DNA from: Halisarca cf. caerulea
Lineage: Eukaryota > Porifera > Demospongiae > Chondrillida > Halisarcidae
Direction: 5' to 3'
Assembly: GCA_963170055.1 (NCBI GenBank)
Contig: CAUJGJ010000185.1
Location: 3,451,275 to 3,515,274 of the forward strand
Length of the DNA: 64,000 bases
Shown: piece after piece, positions 51,040-62,528 of the stretch
Layout of the letters: each line of letters opens with the position of its first letter
How positions within the stretch are numbered: position 1 is the stretch's first letter
Made by a program: the position numbers and the translations under genes
The notes under the pieces: model-generated
Database searches by the model: none
Told to the model about the DNA's origin: nothing
Seen by the model: the letters and a program-made list of their open reading frames with translations, nothing else

Positions 51040-54000
51040 AAGATTATTCAAACTTTGTAACATTTAAAACTTAACTTTCTTAGAAAGTTAAAATTAGAAT
51101 TTCATTTGTCATATCTTATGAACTTTGTCAATTTTGCACTTTGCCTAATTTTAAAGTTATGTTTGAAACATTGTCTTTACGATGAAAATTATTCATACTT
51201 TGTAACATTTAAAACTTAAATTTCTTAGAAAGTTAAAATTAGAATTTCATTTGTCATATCTTATGAACTTTGCCAATTTTGCGCTTTGCCTAAATTTAAA
51301 GTTATGTTGGTAACATTGTCTTTACGATAAAAATTATTGAAACTTTGTAACATTTAAAACTTAACTTTCTTAGAAAGTTAAAATTAGAATTTCATTATTC
51401 ATATCTTATGAACTTTGCCAATTTTGCACTTTGCCTAATTTTAAAGTTATGTTTGTAACATGGTCTTTACGATAAAGATTATTCAAACTTTGTAACATTT
51501 GAAACTTAACTTTCGTAGAAAGACAAAATTAGAATTTCATTTGTCATATCTTATGAACTTTGCCAATTGTGCGCTTTGCCTAATTTTAAAGTTATGTTTG
51601 TAACAATGTCTTTACGATAAAAATTATTGAATCTTTGTAACATTTAAAACTTAACTTTCTTAGAAAGTTAAAATTAGAATTTCATTTGTCATATCTTCTG
51701 AACTTTGCCAATTTTGCACTTTGCCTAATTTTAAAGTCACGTTTGTAACATTGTCTGCGATAAAGATTATTCAAACTTTGTAACATTTGAAACTTTACTT
51801 TCTTAGAAAGATAAAATTAGAATTTCATTTGTCATATCTTATGAACTTTTCCAATTTTGCGCTTTGCCTAATTTTAAAGTTATGTTTGTAGCAATGTCTT
51901 TACGATAAAAATTATTGAAACTTTGTAACATTTAAAACTTAACTTTCTTAGAAAGTTAAAATTAGAATTTCATTTGTCATATCTTATGAACTTTGCCAAT
52001 TTTGCGCTTTGCCTAATTTTAAAGTTATGTTTGTAACAATATCTTTACGATAAAAATTATTGAAACTTATCAACATTTAAAACTTAACTTTCTTAGAAAG
52101 TTAAAATTAGAATTTCATTTGTCATATCTTATGAACTTTTCCAATTTTGCGTTTTACCTAATTTTAAAGTCATGTTTGTAACATTGTCTGCGATAAAGAT
52201 TATTCAAACTTTGTAACATTTGAAACTTTACTTTCTTAGAAAGATAAAATTAGAATTTCATTTGTCATATCTTATGAACTTTTCCAATTTTGCGCTTTGC
52301 CTAATTTTAAAGTTATGTTTGTAACAATGTCTTTACGATAAAAATTATTGAAACTTTGTAACATTTAAAACTTAACTTTCTTAGAAAGTTAAAATTAGAA
52401 TTTCATTTGTCATATCTTCTGAACTTTGCCAATTTTGCGCTTTGCCTAATTTTAAAGTTATGTTTGTAACAATATCTTTACGATAAAAATTATTGAAACT
52501 TATCAACATTTAAAACTTAACTTTCTTAGAAAGTTAAAATTAGAATTTCATTTGTCATATCTTATGAACTTTTCCAATTTTGCGCTTTGCCTAATTTTAA
52601 AGTTATGTTTGTAACATTGTCTGCGATAAAGATTATTCAAACTTTGTAACATTTGAGACTTTACTTTCTTAGAAAGATAAAATTAGAATTTCATTTGTCA
52701 TATCTTATGAACTTTTCCAATTTTGCGCTTTGCCTAATTTTAAAGTTATTTTTGTAACAATGTCTTTACGATAAAAATTATTGAAACTTTGTAACATTTA
52801 AAACTTAACTTTCTTAGAAAGTTAAAATTAGAATTTCATTTGTCATATCTTATGAACTTTGCCAATTTTGCGCTTTGCCTAATTTTAAAGTTATGTTTGT
52901 AACATTGTCTGCGATAAAGATTATTCAAACTTTGTAACATTTGAAACTTTACTTTCTTAGAAAGATAAAATTAGAATTTCATTTGTCATATCTTATGAAC
53001 TTTGCCAATTTTGCGCTTTGCCTAATTTTAAAGTTATGTTTGTAACAATGTCTTTACGATAAAAATTATTGAAACTTTTCAACATTTAAAACTTAACTTT
53101 CTTAGAAAGTTAAAATTAGAATTTCATTTGTCATATCTTCTGCACTTTGCCAATTTTGCGCTTTGCCTAATTTTAAAGTTATGTTTGTAACAATGTCTTT
53201 ACGATAAAAATTATTGAAAGTTTGCAACATTTAAAACTTAACTTTCTTAGAAAGTTAAAATTAGAATTTCATTTGTCATATCTTATGAACTTTTCCAATT
53301 TTGCGCTTTGCCTAATTTTAAAGTTATGTTTGTAACAATGTCTTTACGATAAAAATTATTGAAACTTTGTAACATTTAAAACTTAACTTTCTTAGAAAGT
53401 TAAAATTAGAATTTCATTTGTCATATCTTCTGCACTTTGCCAATTTTGCGCTTTGCCTAATTTTAAAGTTATGTTTGTAACAATGTCTTTACGATAAAAA
53501 TTATTCAAACTTTGTAACATTTAAAACTTAACTTTCTTAGAAAGTTAAAATTAGAATTTCATTTGTCATATCTTATGAACTTTGCCAATTTTGCGCTTTG
53601 CCTAATTTTAAAGTTATGTTTGTAACATTGTCTGCGATAAAGATTATTCAAACTTTGTAACATTTAAAACTTAACTTTCTTAGAAAGTTAAAATTAGAAT
53701 TTAATTTGTCATATCTTATGAACTTTGCCAATTTTGCGCTTTGCCTAATTTTAAAGTTATGTTTGAAACATTGTCTTTACGATGAAAATTATTCATACTT
53801 TGTAACATTTAAAACTTAACTTTCTTAGAAAGTTAAAATTAGAATTTCATTTGTCATATCTTATGAACTTTGCCAATTTTGCGCTTTGCCTAAATTTAAA
53901 GTTATGTTGGTAACATTGTCTTTACGATAAAAATTATTGAAACTTTGTAACATTTAAAACTTAACTTTCTTAGAAAGTTAAAATTAGAATTTCATTATTC

Positions 54001-54730
54001 ATATCTTATGAACTTTGCCAATTTTGCACTTTGCCTAATTTTAAAGTTATGTTTGTAACATGGTCTTTACGATAAAGATTATTCAAACTTTGTAACATTT
54101 GAAACTTAACTTTCGTAGAAAGACAAAATTAGAATTTCATTTGTCATATCTTATGAACTTTGCCAATTTTGCGCTTTGCCTAATTTTAAAGTTATGTTTG
54201 TAACAATGTCTTTACGATAAAAATTATTGAATCTTTGTAACATTTAAAACTTAACTTTCTTAGAAAGTTAAAATTAGAATTTCATTTGTCATATCTTCTG
54301 AACTTTGCCAATTTTGCGCTTTGCCTAATTTTAAAGTCATGTTTGTAACATTGTCTGCGATAAAGATTATTCAAACTTTGTAACATTTGAAACTTTACTT
54401 TCTTAGAAAGATAAAATTGGAATTTCATTTGTCATATCTTATGAACTTTTCCAATTTTGCGCTTTGCCTAATTTTAAAGTTATGTTTGTAACAATGTCTT
54501 TACGATAAAAATTATTGAAACTTTGTAACATTTAAAACTTAACTTTCTTAGAAAGTTAAAATTAGAATTTCATTTGTCATATCTTATGAACTTTGCCAAT
54601 TTTGCGCTTTGCCTAATTTTAAAGTTATGTTTGTAACAATATCTTTACGATAAAAATTATTGAAACTTATCAACATTTAAAACTTAACTTTCTTAGAAAG
54701 TTAAAATTAGAATTTCATTTGTCATATCTT
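51040..54730. repeat. Copied segment with 18-monomer offset (2,600 bp)
   Basis: A series of rare variants appears twice in the same order: gatgaaaattattcatac (51,181/53,781), cattattcat (about 51,393/53,993), acatggtcttt (about 51,459/54,059), cgtagaaagacaaaatt (about 51,514/54,114), attgaatctttg (about 51,626/54,226) and tctgcg (51,754/54,354). All are 2,600 bp apart, which equals 18 x 145 minus five 2-bp deletions. Similarity covers about 51,040-52,130 and 53,640-54,730, then stops. The first copy has more private changes (gcactttg twice, aacttaaatttc, gtcacg). Confidence 0.8.
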
Positions 54731-56089
54731 ATGAACTTTGCCAATTTTGCGCTTTGCCTAATTTTAAAGTTATGTTTGTAACAATGTCTTTACGATAAAA
54801 ATTATTGAAACTTTTCAACATTTAAAACTTAACTTTCTTAGAAAGTTAAAATTAGAATTTCATTTGTCATATCTTCTGCACTTTGCCAATTTTGCGCTTT
54901 GCCTAATTTTAAAGTTATGTTTGTAACAATGTCTTTACGATAAAAATTATTGAAACTTTTCAACATTTAAAACTTAACTTTCTTAGAAAGTTAAAATTAG
55001 AATTTCATTTGTCATATCTTATGAACTTTTCCAATTTTGCGCTTTGCCTAATTTTAAAGTTATGTTTGTAACAATGTCTTTACGATAAAAATTATTGAAA
55101 CTTTTTAACATTTAAAACTTAACTTTCTTAGAAAGTTAAAATTAGAATTTCATTTGTCATATCTTCTGCACTTTCCCAATTTTGCGCTTTGCCTAATTTT
55201 AAAGTTATGTTTGTAACAATGTCTTTACGATAAAAATTATTGAAACTTTGTAACATTTAAAACTTAACTTTCTTAGAAAGTTAAAATTAGAATTTCATTT
55301 GTCATATCTTATGAACTTTGCCAATTTTGCGCTTTGCCTAATTTTAAAGTTATGTTTGTAACATTGTCTGCGATAAAGATTATTCAAACTTTGTAACATT
55401 TGAAACTTTACTTTCTTAGAAAGATAAAATTAGAATTTCATTTGTCATATCTTATGAACTTTTCCAATTTTGCGCTTTGCCTAATTTTAAAGTTATGTTT
55501 GTAACAATATCTTTACGATAAAAATTATTGAAACTTATCAACATTTAAAACTTAACTTTCTTAGAAAGTTAAAATTAGAATTTCATTTGTCATATCTTAT
55601 GAACTTTTCCAATTTTGCGCTTTGCCTAATTTTAAAGTCATGTTTGTAACATTGTCTGCGATAAAGATTATTCAAACTTTGTAACATTTGAAACTTTACT
55701 TTCTTAGAAAGATAAAATTAGAATTTCATTTGTCATATCTTATGAACTTTTCCAATTTTGCGCTTTGCCTAATTTTAAAGTTATGTTTGTAACAATGTCT
55801 TTACGATAAAAATTATTGAAACTTTGTAACATTTAAAACTTAACTTTCTTAGAAAGTTAAAATTAGAATTTCATTTGTCATATCTTCTGCACTTTGCCAA
55901 TTTTGCGCTTTGCCTAATTTTAAAGTTATGTTTGTAACAATGTCTTTACGATAAAAATTATTGAAACTTTGTAACATTTAAAACTTAACTTTCTTAGAAA
56001 GTTAAAATTAGAATTTCATTTGTCATATCTTATGAACTTTGCCAATTTTGCGCTTTGCCTAATTTTAAAGTTATGTTTGTAACATTGTC

Positions 56090-59000
56090 TGCGATAAAGA
56101 TTATTCAAACTTTGTAACATTTGAAACTTTACTTTCTTAGAAAGATAAAATTAGAATTTCATTTGTCATATCTTATGAACTTTTCCAATTTTGCGCTTTG
56201 CCTAATTTTAAAGTTATGTTTGTAACAATGTCTTTACGATAAAAATTATTGAAACTTTGTAACATTTAAAACTTAACTTTCTTAGAAAGTTAAAATTAGA
56301 ATTTCATTTGTCATATCTTATGAACTTTGCCAATTTTGCGCTTTGCCTAATTTTAAAGTTATGTTTGTAACAATATCTTTACGATAAAAATTATTGAAAC
56401 TTATCAACATTTAAAACTTAACTTTCTTAGAAAGTTAAAATTAGAATTTCATTTGTCATATCTTATGAACTTTTCCAATTTTGCGCTTTGCCTAATTTTA
56501 AAGTCATGTTTGTAACATTGTCTGCGATAAAGATTATTCAAACTTTGTAACATTTGAAACTTTACTTTCTTAGAAAGATAAAATTAGAATTTCATTTGTC
56601 ATATCTTATGAACTTTTCCAATTTTGCGCTTTGCCTAATTTTAAAGTTATGTTTGTAACAATGTCTTTACGATAAAAATTATTGAAACTTTTTAACATTT
56701 AAAACTTAACTTTCTTAGAAAGTTAAAATTAGAATTTCATTTGTCATATCTTCTGCACTTTGCCAATTTTGCGCTTTGCCTAATTTTAAAGTTATGTTTG
56801 TAACAATGTCTTTACGATAAAAATTATTGAAACTTTGTAACATTTAAAACTTAACTTTCTTAGAAAGTTAAAATTAGAATTTCATTTGTCATATCTTATG
56901 AACTTTGCCAATTTTGCGCTTTGCCTAATTTTAAAGTTATGTTGGTAACAATGTCTTTGCGATAAAAATTATTCAAACTTTGTAACATTTGAAACTTAAC
57001 TTTCTTAGAAAGTTATAATTGGAATTTCATTTGTCATATCTTATGAACTTTTCCAATTTTGCGCTTTGCCTAATTTTAAAGTTATGTTTGTAACAATGTC
57101 TTTACGATAAAAATTATTGAAACTTTGTAACATTTAAAACTTAACTTTCTTAGAAAGTTAAAATTAGAATTTCATTTGTCATATCTTATGAACTTTGCCA
57201 ATTTTGCGCTTTGCCTAATTTTAAAGTCATGTTTGTAACATTGTCTTTGCGATAAAGATTATTCAAACTTTGCAACATTTGAAACTTTACTTTCTTAGAA
57301 AGATAAAATTAGAATTTCATTTGTCATATCTTATGAACTTTGCCAATTTTGCGCTTTGCCTAATTTTAAAGTTATGTTTGAAACATTGTCTTTACGATAA
57401 AAATTATTGAAACTTTGTAACATTTTAAACTTAACTTTCTTAGAAAGTTAAAATTAGAATTTCATTTGTCATATCTTATGAACTTTGCCAATTTTGCGCT
57501 TTGCCTCATTTTAAAGTTCTGTTTGAAACATTGTCTTTACGATAAAAATTATTCAAACTTTGTAACATTTAAAACTTAACTTTCTTAGAAAGTTAAAATT
57601 AGAATTTCATTTGTCATATCTTCTGAACTTTGCAAATTTTGCGCTTTGCCTTATTTTAAAGTTATGTTTGTAACAATGTCTTTACGATAAAAATTATTGA
57701 AACTTTGCAACATTTAAACTTTACTTTCTTAGAAAGTTAAAATTAGAATTTCATTTGTCATATCTTCTGAACTTTGCCAATTTTGCGCTTTGCCTTATTT
57801 TAAAGTTATGTTTGTAACAATATCTTTACGATAAAAATTATTGAAACTTTGCAACATTTAAAACTTTACTTTCTTAGAAAGTTAAAATTAGAATTTCATT
57901 TGTCATATCTTATGAACTTTTCCAATTTTGCGCTTTGCCTAATTTTAAAGTTATGTTTGTAACATTGGCTTTACGATAAAAATTATTCAAACTTTGTAAC
58001 ATTTGAAACTTTACTTTCTTAGAAAGTTAAAATTAGAATTTCATTTGTCATATCTTATGAACTTTGCCAATTTTGCGCTTTGCCTAATTTTAAAGTTATG
58101 TTTGAAACATTGTCTTTACGATAAAAATTATTCAAACTTTGTAACATTTAAAACTTAACTTTCTTAGAAAGTTAAAATTAGAATTTCATTTGTCATATCT
58201 TATGAACTTTGCCAATTTTGCGCTTTGCCTAATTTTAAAGTTATGTTTGTAACATTGTCTGCGATAAAGATTATTCAAACTTTGTAACATTTGAAACTTT
58301 ACTTTCTTAGAAAGATAAAATTAGAATTTCATTTGTCATATCTTATGAACTTTTCCAATTTTGCGCTTTGCCTAATTTTAAAGTTATGTTTGTAACAATG
58401 TCTTTACGATAAAAATTATTGAAACTTTGTAACATTTAAAACTTAACTTTCTTAGAAAGTTAAAATTAGAATTTCATTTGTCATATCTTATGAACTTTGC
58501 CAATTTTGCGCTTTGCCTAATTTTAAAGTTATGTTTGTAACAATATCTTTACGATAAAAATTATTGAAACTTATCAACATTTAAAACTTAACTTTCTTAG
58601 AAAGTTAAAATTAGAATTTCATTTGTCATATCTTATGAACTTTTCCAATTTTGCGCTTTGCCTAATTTTAAAGTCATGTTTGTAACATTGTCTGCGATAA
58701 AGATTATTCAAACTTTGTAACATTTGAAACTTTACTTTCTTAGAAAGATAAAATTAGAATTTCATTTGTCATATCTTATGAACTTTTCCAATTTTGCGCT
58801 TTGCCTAATTTTAAAGTTATGTTTGTAACAATGTCTTTACGAGAAAAATTATTGAAACTTTTTAACATTTAAAACTTAACTTTCTTAGAAAGTTAAAATT
58901 AGAATTTCATTTGTCATATCTTCTGCACTTTGCCAATTTTGCGCTTTGCCTAATTTTAAAGTTATGTTTGTAACAATGTCTTTACGATAAAAATTATTGA

Positions 59001-60430
59001 AACTTTGTAACATTTAAAACTTAACTTTCTTAGAAAGTTAAAATTAGAATTTCATTTGTCATATCTTATGAACTTTGCCAATTTTGCGCTTTGCCTAATT
59101 TTAAAGTTATGTTTGTAACAATGTCTTTGCGATAAAAATTATTCAAACTTTGTAACATTTGAAACTTAACTTTCTTAGAAAGTTATAATTGGAATTTCAT
59201 TTGTCATATCTTATGAACTTTTCCAATTTTGCGCTTTGCCTAATTTTAAAGTTATGTTTGTAACAATGTCTTTACGATAAAAATTATTGAAACTTTGTAA
59301 CATTTAAAACTTAACTTTCTTAGAAAGTTAAAATTAGAATTTCATTTGTCATATCTTATGAACTTTGCCAATTTTGCGCTTTGCCTAATTTTAAAGTCAT
59401 GTTTGTAACATTGTCTTTGCGATAAAGATTATTCAAACTTTGCAACATTTGAAACTTTACTTTCTTAGAAAGATAAAATTAGAATTTCATTTGTCATATC
59501 TTATGAACTTTGCCAATTTTGCGCTTTGCCTAATTTTAAAGTTATGTTTGAAACATTGTCTTTACGATAAAAATTATTGAAACTTTGTAACATTTTAAAC
59601 TTAACTTTCTTAGAAAGTTAAAATTAGAATTTCATTTGTCATATCTTATGAACTTTGCCAATTTTGCGCTTTGCCTCATTTTAAAGTTCTGTTTGAAACA
59701 TTGTCTTTACGATAAAAATTATTCAAACTTTGTAACATTTAAAACTTAACTTTCTTAGAAAGTTAAAATTAGAATTTCATTTGTCATATCTTCTGAACTT
59801 TGCAAATTTTGCGCTTTGCCTTATTTTAAAGTTATGTTTGTAACAATGTCTTTACGATAAAAATTATTGAAACTTTGCAACATTTAAAACTTTACTTTCT
59901 TAGAAAGTTAAAATTAGAATTTCATTTGTCATATCTTCTGAACTTTGCCAATTTTGCGCTTTGCCTTATTTTAAAGTTATGTTTGTAACAATATCTTTAC
60001 GATAAAAATTATTGAAACTTTGCAACATTTAAAACTTTACTTTCTTAAAAAGTTAAAATTAGAATTTCATTTGTCATATCTTATGAACTTTTCCAATTTT
60101 GCGCTTTGCCTAATTTTAAAGTTATGTTTGTAACATTGGCTTTACGATAAAAATTATTCAAACTTTGTAACATTTGAAACTTAACTTTCTTAGAAAGTTA
60201 AAATTAGAATTTCATTTGTCATATCTTATGAACTTTGCCAATTTTGCGCTTTGCCTAATTTTAAAGTTATGTTTGAAACATTGTCTTTACGATAAAAATT
60301 ATTCAAACTTTGTAACATTTAAAACTTAACTTTCTTAGAAAGTTAAAATTAGAATTTCATTTGTCATATCTTATGAACTTTGCCAATTTTGCGCTTTGCC
60401 TAATTTTAAAGTTATGTTTGTAACATTGTC
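56090..60430. repeat. 15-monomer tandem duplication, nearly identical copies
   Basis: Adjacent units are about 56,090-58,260 and 58,260-60,430. Shared rare markers include tctgcg (56,088/58,258 and 56,521/58,691), actttttaacattt (about 56,687/58,857), gcctcatttt (57,504/59,674) and acattggcttt (57,962/60,133). The offset is 2,170-2,171 bp, which is 15 x 145 minus the small deletions. I noticed five differences by eye: gttgg/gtttg near 56,943, cgata/cgaga near 58,841, one base missing at 57,716, tttac/ttaac near 58,008, and cttag/cttaa near 60,047. This implies very recent duplication. Confidence 0.85.
57708..57724. other. 1-bp deletion monomer
   Basis: catttaaactttac appears where the equivalent position in the second 15-mer copy (about 59,882) has catttaaaactttac. 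The base was lost after, or not shared through, that duplication. Confidence 0.9.
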
Positions 60431-60483
60431 TTTGCGATAAAAATTATTCAAACTTTGCAACATTTAAAACTTAACTTTCTTAG

Positions 60484-60496
60484 AAAGTTAAATTAG
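60484..60496. other. 1-bp deletion monomer
   Basis: gaaagttaaattagaat appears in place of gaaagttaaaattagaat, one a lost just right of the dyad. Confidence 0.9.
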
Positions 60497-60979
60497 AATT
60501 TCATTTGTCATATCTTATGAACTTTTCCAATTTTGCGCTTTGCCTAATTTTAAAGTTATGTTGGTAACATTGTCTTTGCGATAAAGATTATTCAAACTTT
60601 GTAACATTTGAAACTTAACTTTCTTAGAAAGATAAAATTAGAATTTCATTTGTCATATCTTATGAACTTTGCCAATTTTGCGCTTTGCCTAATTTTAAAG
60701 TTATGTTTGTAACATTGTCTTTGCGATAAAAATTATTCAAACTTTGTAACATTTAAAACTTAACTTTCTTAGAAAGTTAAAATTAGAATTTCATTTGTCA
60801 TATCTTATGAACTTTGCCAATTTTGCGCTTTGCCTAATTTTAAAGTTATGTTTGAAACATTGTCTTTACGATAAAAATTATTCAAACTTTGTAACATTTA
60901 AAACTTAACTTTCTTAGAAAGTTAAAATTAGAATTTCATTTGTCATATCTTATGAACTTTGCCAATTTTGCGCTTTGCC

Positions 60980-62140
60980 TAATTTTAAAGTTCTGTTTGA
61001 AACATTGTCTTTACGATAAAAATTATTCAAACTTTGTAACATTTAAAACTAAACTTTCTTAGAAAGTTAAAATTAGAATTTCATTTGTCATATCTTATGA
61101 ACTTTGCCAATTTTGCGCTTTGCCTAATTTTACAGTTATGTTTGTAACAATGTCTTTACGATAAAAATTATTGAAACTTTGCAACATTTAAAACTTTACT
61201 TTCTTAGAAAGTTAAAATTAGAATTTCATTTGTCATATCTTATGAACTTTGCCAATTTTGCGCTTTGCCTAATTTTAAAGTTATGTTTGTAACATTGTCT
61301 TTACGATAAAGATTATTCAAACTTTGTAACATTTGAAACTTAACTTTCTTAGAAAGTTAAAATTAGAATTTCATTTGTCATATCTTATGAACTTTGCCAA
61401 TTTTGCGCTTTGCCTAATTTTAAAGTCATGTTTGATACATTGTCTTTGCGATAAAGATTATTCAAACTTTGCAACATTTGAAACTTTACTTTCTTAGAAA
61501 GATAAAATTAGAATTTCATTTGTCATATCTTATGAACTTTGCCAATTTTGCGCTTTGCCTAATTTTAAAGTTCTGTTTGAAACATTGTCTTTACGATAAA
61601 AATTATTCAAACTTTGTAACATTTAAAACTAAACTTTCTTAGAAAGTTAAAATTAGAATTTCATTTGTCATATCTTATGAACTTTGCCAATTTTGCGCTT
61701 TGCCTAATTTTACAGTTATGTTTGTAACAATGTCTTTACGATAAAAATTATTGAAACTTTGCAACATTTAAAACTTTACTTTCTTAGAAAGTTAAAATTA
61801 GAATTTCATTTGTCATATCTTATGAACTTTGCCAATTTTGCGCTTTGCCTAATTTTAAAGTTATGTTTGTAACATTGTCTTTACGATAAAGATTATTCAA
61901 ACTTTGTAACATTTGAAACTTAACTTTCTTAGAAAGTTAAAATTAGAATTTCATTTGTCATATCTTATGAACTTTGCCAATTTTGCGCTTTGCCTAATTT
62001 TAAAGTCATGTTTGTAACATTGTCTTTGCGATAAAGATTATTCAAACTTTGCAACATTTGAAACTTTACTTTCTTAGAAAGATAAAATTAGAATTTCATT
62101 TGTCATATCTTATGAACTTTTCCAATTTTGCGCTTTGCCT
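60980..62140. repeat. 4-monomer (580-bp) tandem duplication
   Basis: The variants aaactaaactttc (61,046 and 61,626) and attttacagttatg (about 61,128 and 61,708) are both 580 bp apart, with the same two monomers following each. I see one difference: tttgatacatt in the first copy (about 61,432) and tttgtaacatt in the second. Units are about 60,980-61,560 and 61,560-62,140. Confidence 0.8.
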
Positions 62141-62513
62141 AATTTTAAAGTTATGTTTGTAACAATGTCTTTACGATAAAAATTATTCAAACTTTGTAAC
62201 ATTTAAAACTAAACTTTCTTAGAAAGTTAAAATTAGAATTTCATTTGTCATATCCTCTGAACTTTGCCAATTTTGCGCTTTGCCTAATTTTAAAGTTATG
62301 TTTGTAACAATGTCTTTACGATAAAAATTATTGAAACTTTGCAACATTTAAAACTTTACTTTCTTAGAAAGTTAAAATTAGAATTTCATTTGTCATATCT
62401 TCTGCACTTTGCAAATTTTGCGCTTTGCCTAATTTTAAAGTTATGTTTGTAACAATGTCTTTACGATAAAAATTATTGAAACTTATCAACATTTAAAACT
62501 TAACTTTCTTAGA

Positions 62514-62528
62514 AAGTTAAATTAGAAT
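62514..62528. other. 1-bp deletion monomer
   Basis: The same one-base loss as at 60,490 (gttaaattagaat), but in a different monomer type (cttatcaac). It is probably an independent slip in the same A run. Confidence 0.9.

Larger units (their letters stand above)
48250..58730. repeat. Dispersed 143-bp monomer subtype (fourteen copies)
   Basis: In these monomers the junction tgtctttgcgata is shortened by two bases to tgtctgcgata. Copies have tctgcg at 48,292, 49,015, 51,754, 52,187, 52,620, 52,908, 53,631, 54,354, 55,367, 55,655, 56,088, 56,521, 58,258 and 58,691. Nearly all also carry gataaagattattc, acatttgaaactttac and gaaagataaa, which marks them as descendants of the gcgataaag subfamily of domain B. 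Spacings of 433 bp (three monomers minus 2) recur at 51.75-52.62, 55.66-56.52 and 58.26-58.69 kb. This indicates a local 3-monomer higher-order unit. Confidence 0.85.
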
